Source: Neonectria sp. B-13
Taxonomy: Eukaryota > Ascomycota > Sordariomycetes > Hypocreales > Nectriaceae
DNA length: 64,000 nt
Direction of reading: 5' to 3'
NCBI GenBank assembly: GCA_002682825.1
Contig: NOKP01000004.1
Coordinates: forward strand, 2,353,607 to 2,417,606
Positions 1 through 10,350 of the stretch are shown piece by piece. The translations under genes and the position numbers were made by a program. Position 1 is the stretch's first letter; every line of letters begins with the position of its first letter. The notes beneath the pieces are model-generated. The model did no database searches. It saw nothing but the letters and a program-made list of their open reading frames with translations, and had not been told where the DNA came from.

Positions 1-1
1 C

Positions 2-2512
2 CGCACAAACCAATTCGACGTCGAAAACAACCTGGTCGGCTTGGAAGAGCGATTCCGTGTCAACCTTCGAGATGAGCTCGCAGACGCCCTGCATGAACGA
101 CGGGTTCTCCTCCAGCAGACGCCTGAAAAATGGCACCCCGAGATCTTGTTCTTCCTCCTGGAGCTCTCAGACCAACCCACCTACAACTCGAGGCTTAGCG
201 ACCTGGACTCGCTGAAGAAGGAACCAGATGACGACACAGAGGAGCAACTGCGCTGGGAAGACATCGCCCGAGAGGATGGCTGGGGTCAGGACGCTGCTAT
301 CTGGAAAACCATCAAGTACAGCGACAGCTCGGATGAGGATGAATACGAAGAAGAGTCGGGAAGCGAGACCGGTGCTAGCACTGCGTCCTCTGAGGCACCC
401 GCTGGCGGCAGGACGGCAGAGGACCTGATCATCCACCCCGAGGATATCCCCCAGCTCAACCTCATTCGAAAGGCCCAAGAATGGCGCACTGGAAACCCCC
501 CTATGGATTCTTCAGGCCACGCGCGCAAGGTGCCTGTCACAGAGTTTCACATTGCTCGAGAGGTCATGTTCATGCTCCAGGGGCTGGACACGACGCTCTT
601 TGCATCAGATGGATCCGCCGACCCAGCCTTCCAGATGACGCACCTAACATGGGACACTCACAAAGCCCTCATTGGATATTTCTCAGAAGCGGGACGCCGA
701 CTGTCGGTTCTGCGCAAATTCGTTGCTCAGCAGCATCGTGTTTCGCATCTACAGGCATTTCATGACAACGTTGCTTCCCGGCTTCAGGATTTCGACAAAA
801 TGGTTACCACGATTCAGGCACCGCTGGTCGCGCCTAAAACCGATGTCGTGGTCAGCCTGCTGAGAATTAAGGCGGGTGTAGCCCCTGGCCTTGAGCCGCT
901 CTATACTCTCTCGCGAATCGTCGCTCAGGTACAGGATGTGTCGAACTCCGGCGCCTTTGGCTATCTCGAGTCGCTATTTGAAGAGGCCAACCTAGCGCAG
1001 CTTGCTGGCAAGCTTGCCATTTACGAGTTTCTTGCTCGAATCTTTGTCGAGTGCTTCAACGTCTATCTACGCCCGGTCCGTTTATGGATGGACGAAGGCA
1101 AGTTGCTACCGGGAGACAAGATCTTTTTTATTTCAGAGTCTCCAACTCAAGTCCCTCTCAGTAAGATCTGGAGCGGCCAATATCGACTTCGTCGTACTGC
1201 TAGTGGGAAGCTACACGCGCCAAGGTTTCTACAACCGGCTGCAAGCAAGATCTTCAATACCGGGAAGAACATCGTGGTATTGAAGAAGTTGGGTCGATTT
1301 GGATCTGCGAGCTCTAAATGGAGTGTTAAGGAGCCTCCGCTGGACTACGAAACCATTTGTCCTGCTGGGGTTGAGCTAGTCCCTTTCCATGATCTATTTG
1401 ATGCTGCGTTTGACCGATGGATCCAAAGCAAATATAACACAACCTCCACAACGCTCAGGAATGCGTTGTTCGAAAACTGTGGGCTCTGGTCTGCACTAGA
1501 TGCCATGGAGCGTCTCTATTTCATGTCGGACGGCTCTGCGACCGAGTTCTTCTCTAGCAACCTGTTTGGCAAGCTGGATGCCTTAATCCCTAGTTGGCAC
1601 AACCGGTATGGGCTAACTAGCACTGCTCAAGAGGCTTTCGCATCACATGTTGAATCAACACGATTAACTGTCGTAGTCAGCCCTGAAGGCCTGAGAGTAC
1701 CAGTTCTGGCGGCTCGGGACTCTGTTAGGGCTGCAGTACCGACTGTCATGGTCAACTACCGTCTATCCTGGCCAGTTCAAATGATCTTATCCGAGGACAG
1801 CATCTCTCAGTACCAATCCATCTTCACATTGCTGTTACAAATACGAAGGGCTGTCTATATGCTCCAGAAACAAAAGATTCTCGAAGGCTACTGGACTGAT
1901 GATGATAACTGGGGCGAAAGAGCTCTCTATTATTCAATACGGAACAAGCTGCTGTGGTTCTCTACGACGCTCCAGACGTACCTTGCGACACTAGTACTCG
2001 CGCCGAACAGCTCAAAGATGAGACAGGAGTTACAGAATGCTCACGACGTGGATGCCATGATTGCCATTCGGGCCGCCTTTCTGAAACGAGTCATCGATGG
2101 AGCCTGTCTGGGGACCAGACTAAAGCCTATTAGGGAGTGTTTTCTAGACATTCTCGACCTAGCTATCAAGCTTGAGCAAGCCCAGACCTCTGATGCCAAA
2201 GAGAAGGAGGAGTTGCGGGAACTCTCGCTTATTCCCGCCATGTCGTCGCCTGCGCCACTGGGGACGCCCAAGCCTAAAATGCAGAGATACGTCCACGACA
2301 GCGACGACGGCAGTGACGAGGAGGAAAAGCCAAGCGCGGCCAAGCTGGGAAAGCCGTACGTAAGCGTGCTAAGGGAGATCAAGGCCGATTGTGACAGGCA
2401 TCTGCGGTTTATCTGCGAAGGGTTGCGCAGCGTTGCGAGGGCGACGAGCGATGCACAGTCGGCGAAGTGGGATATGCTTGCGGAGATGCTGCAGACCGGC
2501 AGTCGGGATTGA
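2..2512 (+). CDS. Gamma-tubulin complex component, GCP5-like (5' partial)
   Basis: Spc97/Spc98 (GCP) family protein, part of the gamma-tubulin ring complex that nucleates microtubules at spindle pole bodies. The reading frame is open from base 2 (the sequence reads NQFDVENNLVGLEERFRVN), so the true start lies upstream of the window. About 836 codons are visible. An acidic Ser/Glu-rich linker follows near residues 95-125 and the rest is the long helical GRIP1/GRIP2-like region. A second acidic patch (DSDDGSDEEE) comes close to the C-terminus. The N-terminal motif and the acidic insert fit the GCP5 branch better than GCP2 or GCP3, which is an inference from family memory. No intron is needed in the visible part. 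It is convergent with the hydrolase gene on the minus strand. Confidence 0.82.
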   Translation, partial: RTNQFDVENNLVGLEERFRVNLRDELADALHERRVLLQQTPEKWHPEILFFLLELSDQPTYNSRLSDLDSLKKEPDDDTEEQLRWEDIAREDGWGQDAAIWKTIKYSDSSDEDEYEEESGSETGASTASSEAPAGGRTAEDLIIHPEDIPQLNLIRKAQEWRTGNPPMDSSGHARKVPVTEFHIAREVMFMLQGLDTTLFASDGSADPAFQMTHLTWDTHKALIGYFSEAGRRLSVLRKFVAQQHRVSHLQAFHDNVASRLQDFDKMVTTIQAPLVAPKTDVVVSLLRIKAGVAPGLEPLYTLSRIVAQVQDVSNSGAFGYLESLFEEANLAQLAGKLAIYEFLARIFVECFNVYLRPVRLWMDEGKLLPGDKIFFISESPTQVPLSKIWSGQYRLRRTASGKLHAPRFLQPAASKIFNTGKNIVVLKKLGRFGSASSKWSVKEPPLDYETICPAGVELVPFHDLFDAAFDRWIQSKYNTTSTTLRNALFENCGLWSALDAMERLYFMSDGSATEFFSSNLFGKLDALIPSWHNRYGLTSTAQEAFASHVESTRLTVVVSPEGLRVPVLAARDSVRAAVPTVMVNYRLSWPVQMILSEDSISQYQSIFTLLLQIRRAVYMLQKQKILEGYWTDDDNWGERALYYSIRNKLLWFSTTLQTYLATLVLAPNSSKMRQELQNAHDVDAMIAIRAAFLKRVIDGACLGTRLKPIRECFLDILDLAIKLEQAQTSDAKEKEELRELSLIPAMSSPAPLGTPKPKMQRYVHDSDDGSDEEEKPSAAKLGKPYVSVLREIKADCDRHLRFICEGLRSVARATSDAQSAKWDMLAEMLQTGSRD

Positions 2513-2639
2513 GAGGGTCAGGATTGTGATGAGTCGATGATTAATGATAGATCCCGTCAAGCACTGCTTGGCCAAGTAACTCCCATTCCATCGTCTGTGA
2601 TCCCATGTGTCCGGGCCGGAGGTTTCGCTCTCATGGCCC

Positions 2640-3410
2640 TCAGAACTCACTCTTGAGTCTATCAGCAAAGAACTCCATCAGGGGCAGAACCTCCTCTTTG
2701 TCTCCCGGCATCGTGACTCCCTTCCTCTTCCACTGCACGACCTTCACATCTGAAAACTCCCGCTTCGCATTGTCTACGGCGTCCTGTTCGAGCTGGCACA
2801 CCAGGACGCTGGTCCGGCTCTTTTCACGCGTGCTCTCAGTGGGGACCATGGACTGCGGCAGTGGCCCGCCGATGGACACGACGCCCTTGAAGGCCGTGCC
2901 GAGAACCGGCTTGCCCTCGCTGTCCGTGACGTCCAGGACGCGCTGCGGCTGGCGCAGCTTGGAGGCCAGACCGAGCGCCAGCGAACCGCCCTGGCCGAAG
3001 CCGAAGAGCAGGATGTCGCTCGTTTCCCAGCCGCACTTCTCGATCAGCACCTCGCCGACGAGCTTCTCCATGATCAGGCGCTGGGCCGTGGCGAAGCCGG
3101 GATCCTCGTCGATGTCGCCCGTGGCGGGGTCGAGGATCAGATCGTCGCCCCAGTGGCAGTGCGGCTGGCCGCTGCCCGGCGGCAGCAGCATCTCGGGCAG
3201 CGGGGCCGTGCCGCGGACGGAGATGCCGAAGACGCCCGGCAGCGAGAGGTCGCGGGCGAAGCCGGCGAAGGCCGGCTCGTGGTCGCCCAGCCCGTGGAAG
3301 AGGATGAGGAACGTAGTGGTGGACTCGGGCGGGGAGGGGATGTGCAGGGCCACGGGGAGGGTGGAGGAGAGGGAGGAGAAGTCGGCTTCTGTGGGGATGC
3401 GGGGAGGCAT
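2640..3410 (-). CDS. Phospholipase/carboxylesterase-family alpha/beta hydrolase, probable pseudoenzyme
   Basis: Alpha/beta-hydrolase fold protein related to acyl-protein thioesterases/LYPLA. The N-terminal strand and oxyanion region are clear (TFLILFHGLGD), but the nucleophile elbow reads FGFGQGGSLAL where active family members have GFSQGG, so serine is replaced by glycine. The C-terminal part (VVQWKRKGVTMPGDKEEVLPLMEFFADRL) has no histidine where the catalytic His is expected. The frame is open up to an ATG at 3491, but I chose the ATG at 3410 (MPPRIPTEADF) because that peptide resembles the usual start of fungal homologues and the 27 upstream residues look like leader translation. The result is 256 aa in one exon. 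It could be a binding or scaffold protein rather than an enzyme. Confidence 0.8.
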   Translation of the reverse strand: MPPRIPTEADFSSLSSTLPVALHIPSPPESTTTFLILFHGLGDHEPAFAGFARDLSLPGVFGISVRGTAPLPEMLLPPGSGQPHCHWGDDLILDPATGDIDEDPGFATAQRLIMEKLVGEVLIEKCGWETSDILLFGFGQGGSLALGLASKLRQPQRVLDVTDSEGKPVLGTAFKGVVSIGGPLPQSMVPTESTREKSRTSVLVCQLEQDAVDNAKREFSDVKVVQWKRKGVTMPGDKEEVLPLMEFFADRLKSEF

Positions 3411-3943
3411 TTTTGACGGCGCTTTTAATAGCTTCTTAATGGTGGTTTCTGAGATGGTGATCAAGGTAAGGAGAGTTGATGAAAAGTCCAAGTTCGAAAG
3501 ATGAATGCACGCTCAAGTGGGGGGCTGGTAGACTAAACCCGCTGACTTGTTTGTGCACAGCGCCAAGACACAGTGTCTGTTTATTTGCCCGAGTACAAAG
3601 CTGTTCGGAAACTGCTCATCTCTGTACAGATCACGCATTTGCATCGTCGCCTTGTAAAGGAACCAGCTCGGAAACCACCTTGGCAGGGGCCGGCCGGTGA
3701 CGTCGAGTTCGCGGGGTACAGACGGAAGACGGAGGACGGAGGACGGAGGACGGAGGAGGTGTGGAGCAGCCGTTTCTCGGCGCCGCTTGCTGTCTTTGCG
3801 ATCAGACATCTCTTGCAATCTAAGTAAACTATCATATAGATGGGCTCGTAATTCCGTGACGTTTCAATTTTGTACCCAAAGATCCATATGCCCTGGCATG
3901 TGATATATCCAAACCAAATCAAATCAAATCAAATCAAATCAAA
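3411..3943. other. Intergenic, with simple repeats
   Basis: Promoter side of the hydrolase and 3' side of the LCCL gene. It contains a run of GGACGGA-type heptamers near 3728-3758 and a CAAAT pentamer array at its right end. No coding signal was recognised. Confidence 0.6.
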
Positions 3944-3946
3944 TCA
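3915..3946. repeat. (CAAAT)6 pentanucleotide microsatellite
   Basis: Six perfect CAAAT units run directly into the stop codon of the LCCL membrane protein gene (stop at 3944-3946 on the minus strand). Length variation here would alter the 3' UTR junction. Confidence 0.9.
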
Positions 3947-6043
3947 GCGCCGTACCATCTCTTCCTCACCTGTGCTTCGAATCCTAACACGGGACGGCCC
4001 TGGCTTCATTTCCTGCCACTCGCCATCAGCCGTCCATGTGCCTGCTTTGCTGTAATCTCCACTCGAGCTGCCTTCCATAAAAGCAAATCGGAAGTACTCG
4101 GGCAAATCCAAATCGGCGTCTCTAGTCCAAGTAAACTTATCCTTTTCATCGTCGGTGTGGTCAAAGTAAGTTCTAAATCGTTCTACATCATTAACCAAGA
4201 TGCTAATGCCGTCGTATAGTGAGTTGGGAGGATCTTTCCACTGGAATTGAATGGTGGAGAACCCATCAGTGGTGTTGGCAGATGCGTTGGTGATGTTGCC
4301 GAGATTGATGACGGGGTCTCGGATGACGGGGAGGCGAGTTCCCTTCTGGGCGTCGCCCTGCAATGCTTCCGATGTCTGCAGCACCGAATCGAATCCCCAC
4401 CTCGCGATGCCGTTAATGAAGAGGCCTACCAATAGTCCCTGGTATAGCAACGACGGCCGGGTTTGTAAGCTAGTCCCGGGAAGCAGAAGCAGGGCCAGGA
4501 TATAATGATGGATGCGCAGATTGAGACCTGGCAGGGCGAGGGAGAGGACTAGGCTGCCAATGAGCAAACCATATAGCTTGAGGTGTCTGACGAGGCGCCC
4601 TTCATGCCTAAAGAACCACATCTGCGACAACATGATGACTAGAAGTCCGATGACGATAATGGCGAGGGCGGCTCTGGCGCCGGGTTGCTGGTCTAGGTCG
4701 TGCTTGTTCAGCCGCTGGATCGGGATGAAGCTCAGCGTGTAGTTGTCCATGGCACCAACCCAGCAGGCACCCAACCACAAGATGGACTTCTCAAACTGAG
4801 CTGTAAGGCCTTGAAGGGTGTGGCGGACCCCCATCTTGTCGTACATGACCCAAGCACAGAACATGGCTGGGAGAAACTTCCCAAGCAAGTTCGAAACGAG
4901 GCCCGCAATGGATGCATATGGCGGCGGGTCCAAGGCCATACCGACGGTCCAGAAAAGGCCTGTGAACACAGGGAAGAAGAAGAACGCGGGCGAGCTGGTG
5001 AAGAGGGACAGGACGCCGGAGAAAACAGTTGAGACAATCAGTAGAGACCATCGCATATCGGAGGCGGAGCAATCGGCATCCTCGACAAAGGTGAAGGTCA
5101 GAGGGAAGTAAGAATCGAAGCCCACGCTCTTGATGCCGTTTCTGTTGGAACCGGTGAACTTCTCCCGGCGCCCGGACAGCTCAACAACACCACAGCCTCC
5201 CTTGGCGTTGGAAATGACTCCGGCATGGATGGCAGCCCCGCAGATGTAAGAATCGCCACGATAGGTGAGCTCACCTTCCTCTCCCGGTCCGCCTATAACC
5301 AGTGATCGGTAGTTGATTTCTTGGTCACCGACAGCTCGAGGATTCTGAATATGATAGCTCTCGCAGTCCGCGGAACATCGGAAGGGGAATCCACTGCCGT
5401 TGAAGGGGCGACAATCGTTGCCATCCAGGCCGCACGAGTTGCCCGCTCCCCAGTACGTGACACCGCACCCGATGTTCTGAGGCTCACCCCATCCGGCAAT
5501 CTCGGTGGCCAGCGTGCCCTGTCGCTTGACCAGCACAAAGGTCACAATCCAAATGGCAAAATAGACGAAGGCGAGCCAGACGCGGTGTTTGAATTGCGGC
5601 AGGAATCGATCAATGAGCCACAGAGGGTATTCTTGGACGACGGGGAAGAATGGCTTGATCCGATATGGCTGTGGATTGACAGGGCCCTTGGACCATTTGG
5701 AGACCTTTCGGGAGACTCGGCGCACCGAGTAGGGCACCCATTTCCATTTCTTCCACGATCCTTCGTCCTGAATGAATCGCGGTGTTGGGGGGTCGCTCTC
5801 GTCGATTTCGAGCTGGAGGCCGGTTTCCAGAGGCAGAGGCGCATCCGGGAGTTCCGAGTCGGTGCGGTTGCGGTGGTGTTGGTGTTGGTGTTGGTGTTGG
5901 TGTTGGTGTTGGTGTTGGTGTTGGTGTTGACGCTGGGCGTTGTCGCTGTCGCTGTCGGTGCCGACGGGCACGACTTGGACGTCGACGTCTTGTTCCTCGG
6001 GTCTCATGAGGGGCTCGGATTCTGCTTCATCACGGCTCACCAT
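3944..6043 (-). CDS. LCCL-domain multi-pass membrane protein
   Basis: Single-exon gene of 699 aa. The cytosolic N-terminus carries a (Gln-His)9 tract encoded by a hexamer microsatellite. A first membrane span follows near residues 150-172 (LAFVYFAIWIVTFVLV). A cysteine-rich lumenal or extracellular region holds an LCCL domain around residues 180-310, recognised by the GDSYICGAAIHAGVIS and GGCGVVEL motifs. About eight further hydrophobic helices follow, up to about residue 570, and then a hydrophilic C-terminal tail. LCCL domains also occur in animal cochlin and Limulus factor C, but the function of the fungal multi-pass version is unknown to me. The gene is divergent from QTRT2, with about 830 bp between start codons. 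Confidence 0.88.
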   Translation of the reverse strand: MVSRDEAESEPLMRPEEQDVDVQVVPVGTDSDSDNAQRQHQHQHQHQHQHQHQHQHHRNRTDSELPDAPLPLETGLQLEIDESDPPTPRFIQDEGSWKKWKWVPYSVRRVSRKVSKWSKGPVNPQPYRIKPFFPVVQEYPLWLIDRFLPQFKHRVWLAFVYFAIWIVTFVLVKRQGTLATEIAGWGEPQNIGCGVTYWGAGNSCGLDGNDCRPFNGSGFPFRCSADCESYHIQNPRAVGDQEINYRSLVIGGPGEEGELTYRGDSYICGAAIHAGVISNAKGGCGVVELSGRREKFTGSNRNGIKSVGFDSYFPLTFTFVEDADCSASDMRWSLLIVSTVFSGVLSLFTSSPAFFFFPVFTGLFWTVGMALDPPPYASIAGLVSNLLGKFLPAMFCAWVMYDKMGVRHTLQGLTAQFEKSILWLGACWVGAMDNYTLSFIPIQRLNKHDLDQQPGARAALAIIVIGLLVIMLSQMWFFRHEGRLVRHLKLYGLLIGSLVLSLALPGLNLRIHHYILALLLLPGTSLQTRPSLLYQGLLVGLFINGIARWGFDSVLQTSEALQGDAQKGTRLPVIRDPVINLGNITNASANTTDGFSTIQFQWKDPPNSLYDGISILVNDVERFRTYFDHTDDEKDKFTWTRDADLDLPEYFRFAFMEGSSSGDYSKAGTWTADGEWQEMKPGPSRVRIRSTGEEEMVRR
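5875..5928. repeat. (GGTGTT)9 coding microsatellite
   Basis: Nine perfect hexamers that read as alternating Gln-His on the minus strand, inside the LCCL membrane protein. The unit is a multiple of three, so slippage would change tract length without breaking the frame. Confidence 0.95.
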
Positions 6044-6870
6044 GGTGGCCTAGGTTGCAAGAGCAAGAAAAAATGCCAAGAGGCAAACTAAGCACTGGCG
6101 TTACAGGAAAGATCTCGCCGATGGATGGCGTGGGTTGGGTTGGGTTGGCCACTGCGTATTCGTACACCCGGGCGATCCGTAGCCGGAGCGGAGTTCGGGT
6201 GGGGCGTTGCAGGGCTTACCTCACTCTTGCGTTTGAGGAATGTCCCCCCTGTCGTCGCTGTCTATCGCGCCTGCTTGTTCGTTGGCTGGCAGCGCTGTAA
6301 AAGCAATCGTGGGTTTCTGGTGTTCTGGGCTGCGGCGCATCGTGTGTCGCGAAGACTGCATGCCGTCCACCTGCCCAGCCGCAGCGTGGTTTTATAGGGA
6401 ATACTTGGAACATGTGCTTGGACAACGGAGGCTGAGAACGTTTCCGCCGTGTCGAACCGGATTGGCCAGCTTGAATTCGGGCGGCTCGGGGTGACGGATC
6501 CCGAGTCAGCCCAGGCAGGTACGCGCACACCGACACCGCATCCAATTGCACCACTACGAATACTAGTACGAAGCACGCTTTCCTTCTACCTGCCGACGGC
6601 TGATCCTCGGCTGTGGATACACAGTCCAAGACAGTGTGCGCCCACACTCTCACGGTAACGCTATCGGATCCCTGACCAACTCGTCAAAAAAGCGTAGCGA
6701 CTCGATAAAACACACGGCGTCCGTGACAAGGCGTGCAAGGACTGCCGGTCGCGATAGTGTCGTTGGATTTCTCTTCTATTTCTTGCGCTGCTCAATTCTT
6801 CGCTTCTCTGCCCAGTGCCTTCTTCTTACCACAGGCAGCAATCGTCTTCACTTCACTTGGCCATGTCAAG
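6044..6870. promoter_or_regulatory. Shared promoter region, LCCL gene / QTRT2
   Basis: About 830 bp between two divergent start codons. No TATA box or known operator could be assigned. Short open frames here have no recognisable protein similarity. Confidence 0.5.
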
Positions 6871-8301
6871 ATGACCCAACCTGCTCTAAACGACCCCTCT
6901 GGAACCTCAACTCCCACAATGTTTGAGATTCTCAAATCTTCCACCGCCGATGTTGGCGTGGCTCGGCTGGGACGCTTGGCCTTTGCTAATCGCAGGGTTA
7001 TGGAGACGCCCAACTACCTTGCCGTCGCATCTCGGGGAGTCATCCCTCACTTGACGCCTGAAACCATGGAAAGATATACGGCATTTGATGCAGCATATAT
7101 GGCTATCGAGGACTGTATGTAAATTAGCTGAAAACTCTCTCAAGCCACCCTAACACTGTATACAGTTCTTGACAAGAAGGAGCCGGCCATCTTGAGAATG
7201 TCCAAGGATAAGCCTAGAAATATCCACGACTTCACTTCTTTCTCAACAGAGAGAGCCATAGTTCTCGGCCCCAGGCGCTTCCCAGCCGTCACAACACCAG
7301 TTGGCAACGGGGCCCAGCATCTCAGCATCTTCACCTCCACTGGCTTCCGCAACCTGACAATCCCCGAGTTCGCCCAGGTTGTCGAAGCCACGCAACCCGA
7401 TATTACTATCCCCCCCGCCGACCTCTTTCACACCAGCACTACGCCCGCGGCAAAGCGCCAGGTCCGAATGGTGGAACGAACCGAGGACTGGGTCGACGAG
7501 TTCTTCCATCTCTTGGACCCCCAGAGGCGGCTAAAGGAACTGGGGATCTCTGTCTTTGCACCAGTACTCCCAGTCGAATACTCTCTGCAATGGGACTATC
7601 TCAGGCATCTCTCCGAGGATGTGCGACACTATCTCTCAGGACTCGCGATCTATGATGTGAACCTACTTCCCGAGCTCGTCAATTACCCAACGCTTCTGTC
7701 GTTGCCGAGGCTGGCATTTGGCCCCTCCAAGTCCCCTCAAGACCTCCTCCGGCAAATATCACTTGGTGTCGATGTTTGTACAGTTCCTTTTGTGAACGCC
7801 ATGTCCGACGCTGGGGTTGGGCTGACATTTACTTTTCCGCCTCCTGAGACCAAGGATGTCCAACCGCTAGGCGTCGATATGTGGTCTCCCGAACACACTG
7901 CATCTCTATTACCTCTTATAGAGGGCTGTAAATGCTACACATGCACCAACCATCACAGGGCCTTCATAAAACATCTTCTCAACGCCAAGGAGATGCTCGG
8001 ATGGAACTTACTCCAGATCCACAATCATTATGCTCTTACTGAGTTTTTCAGTGGTGTTCGAAAAACCTTGGAAGAAAGCACGGCTCAGTTTGAGGAGTGC
8101 AGTCGCAATTTCTCGGCTGTTTATGAACCAGAATTCCCCCTCGGGACTGGCGACAGGCCACGAGCAAGAGGATACCACTTCAAGAGTATTGCTGGTCAGG
8201 CCAAGATAAACGAGCCCAGTTGGCAGGCCTTCGAAGGTGATGTCAGCCCTCCGCTAGGAACCGAAGCCGCAGTCGGTCCGCCGGTGGCTCCGGGAGCCTA
8301 G
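6871..8301 (+). CDS. QTRT2: Queuine tRNA-ribosyltransferase accessory subunit 2
   Basis: Exons 6871-7114 and 7166-8301; the 51-bp intron has GTATGT, CTAAC and CAG signals. Product 459 aa. TIM-barrel TGT family, non-catalytic partner of QTRT1 in exchanging guanine for queuine at position 34 of GUN-anticodon tRNAs. Evidence is the N-terminal FEILKSSTADVGVARLGRLA block, the TPNYLAVASRGVIPHLTPE strand, and the C-terminal zinc site CKCYTCTNHHRAFIKHLL followed by the downstream His in WNLLQIHNHY. It is the accessory rather than the catalytic subunit because the segments holding the catalytic aspartates of QTRT1 are not recognisable. The start was set at 6871, the first ATG in frame; the frame is open further upstream but without ATG. 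Confidence 0.9.
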
Positions 8302-8555
8302 AGGAAGAACCCTACCGAAGATAGGGTTGCATCGAGCCCGTGGAGGTCAGCAGGAGTGCATGCTCTCCACTCATGCCAAACCAAGCTGGTGGGAAGGAGT
8401 GTCGCCCACTGGACTGGTAGGGCCCACCTTGGAGGGAAGCTCTTTGAAGAGGGTACAGTCCACTTCTGGGTTGTGATCGATGCGTCGCTCAATAGTCTGG
8501 CTTGCTCTTTACTGGTCTTTCGGACGTGAAGTTGACCGAGTCATGGTCGGCTAAA

Positions 8556-8564
8556 GCACGTGGG
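8556..8564 (+). promoter_or_regulatory. Candidate Pho4/NUC-1 E-box (GCACGTGGG)
   Basis: Exact match to the high-affinity Pho4-type site. It lies about 1.8 kb upstream of the alkaline phosphatase and 255 bp past the end of QTRT2, so its target is uncertain. Confidence 0.35.
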
Positions 8565-9828
8565 AGGCCATTGGCGAATCTCGTACTAGGAACCAAACAT
8601 GTTCCTCGATGTCAATGGCATCTATGGGATGCGAGATATCGCGCGTCATCCGGAGACGATTCGGATTCGTCACATAATTATCGCCGCATCCAAACGGGCT
8701 TGGTCCAAACATGCCACTTGATTATCGAGCAACGCAATCGTCAAGTGCTTTTAGCTGCCACCAATACAGACAAAAATTAGACTCCTTCAACGTTAGCCCC
8801 CAGACACCGTGAAGAAGTACCCATATGCATTTGGATCAGAGGAGTTTGATCGACAGTCGACTAGCACATGCTGAGCAGATCGGGAAAGAATCATAGCCTA
8901 CGTCTAGGATCTTATCATCACGGAATTCGCGAGCCTTAGCTCTCAGGACGATAGATGTGTGCAACCTCATGCAGGGCAGAGATTGTCAGTTAATGGCGCA
9001 TTGTCTTTGCCTATTCGTCCTGCCAAAAACCGAAGCTCGACTATTAGGCAATGCTGGGTCTCACAGGTTCGCAAAGTTGTCCCGAGGGAGGAAGGACGAG
9101 TACAAGACGGTGAGACAACTAAAATACGTTTGTGGTACAACCCGTCATGGGTGGGGACAAACAAGATTGGCCCACCACATTTCAAGTCTGCAAACCAGCG
9201 ATCCAGCGAGCATGGATCTGACCGGAGACGGTCAGCGCTGTGCAAATCTTCTTATTGCGCTGCGTCAGGACGGACAGTGGACACGGCCAATACCCCCGAT
9301 AGAGTTGAGTTAAGAATCAAGCTTGTCTGACCTTAAAAGGCCCGGGGATAACGGCAAGCAGGGGAGCGCTACCAATGAGACGGCCACATCTGCCCACGCG
9401 CGAGAGCAGTGTGGAGGGGAGACAAAGCGGGGGCCATCCCGCGTCTGGACTCCGATCTTTATCGAAGCCAGACAAAGGGCGCTGAGCTGACTCTGGTGGA
9501 CGGGGAATCAGGAACCGTGGGCGTGGTGGGCCAGCTGTTGGACTCCTCGTGGGAACGTTTGTTTCCATGTGCCTGCCTTGCCCCAACTGGGTGTGCTGCT
9601 GCGCGTCTCGGTGAACGTCTTGGGACAAAGACCCATCCCCGGCCGACTTACACGGATTGCCAAGGACCGGCCGTGGGCGTGGAGCTTGCGTGGGGCGCCG
9701 CGATGGAGTGCAGTAGCATGGGTCAAACCGATGCACGCAACGCCCACTGCAGGGTCTACATGCCATCTACAAGCATCTGCTCGTGCTTGGCGACGCCGTT
9801 GCGAGCGGGGAGCCCGGCAGAGTGCGCA

Positions 9829-9834
9829 CACGTG
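9829..9834 (+). promoter_or_regulatory. Candidate Pho4/NUC-1 E-box (CACGTG)
   Basis: CACGTG 517 bp upstream of the alkaline phosphatase start codon, in the context GCACACGTGCCGG. It has no 5' T, the base known to exclude Pho4. NUC-1, the Neurospora Pho4 homologue, binds such sites upstream of repressible phosphatase genes. Confidence 0.4.
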
Positions 9835-10215
9835 CCGGTGTCCCTCGCCATGACGCGCCGGAGCTCGCTGGGATAGCTCCATCAGCACTTTTCGTCCTCA
9901 CAACGGGACGTAACCGGCCATGTCGATCCAGCCTGTCTAAGACCATGGATCATGCTCGTCTCCCAGTGTCCATCGGCCAATACGAGCGTGATGTTTGCAC
10001 AGGACAGGGTCAATGGCTGTCGACTCCTCTCCGCTAGCCCACTGGGGAAGGCGGATGGCGAGCAACTCGGGAGCCAGTCCTCGGTTTGGTCCTGGGATGT
10101 CCTTGGAGGGAGCCATTGACATCAGAGATTGCATCCAACTGTGCGCGGCTGCAGCTCTTCACATGGGATCGTCGTTGAAAGGACCCTGCCAGGAAGTACC
10201 CCTCGCAGCTCGAAT

Positions 10216-10222
10216 TATAAAA
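10216..10222 (+). promoter_or_regulatory. TATA-box-like element of alkaline phosphatase
   Basis: TATAAAA about 130 bp before the ATG at 10351, followed by a pyrimidine-rich leader. This is a typical arrangement for a strongly regulated fungal gene. Confidence 0.5.
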
Positions 10223-10350
10223 GTGAGTTCGGTGCTGCACAACCCTTCTGCTTGAGCTTCTCCAGCCGTTGCTCTCGTTCCACCATCCCACATCAACACC
10301 ACAAAAGAGCTCCCGCCCGCCGTCACTAGACCCGGGTTAAGCCTCTCGCC

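Larger units (their letters stand above)
8302..10350. other. Long intergenic region upstream of alkaline phosphatase
   Basis: About 2 kb with no recognisable gene. Short open frames around 8957-9330 and 9317-9888 overlap on both strands and have no family resemblance. The region holds two CACGTG E-boxes and a TATA-like element (listed separately) that plausibly serve the phosphatase gene. Confidence 0.55.

Noticed and set aside
5321..6091. Open frame antisense to the LCCL gene
   Set aside because: Its Val/Leu run is just the other strand of the Gln-His hexamer repeat.
8957..9888. Several 90-155 codon open frames on both strands
   Set aside because: Mutually overlapping, no domain, no good start context or intron pattern. 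Consistent with GC-rich intergenic DNA.
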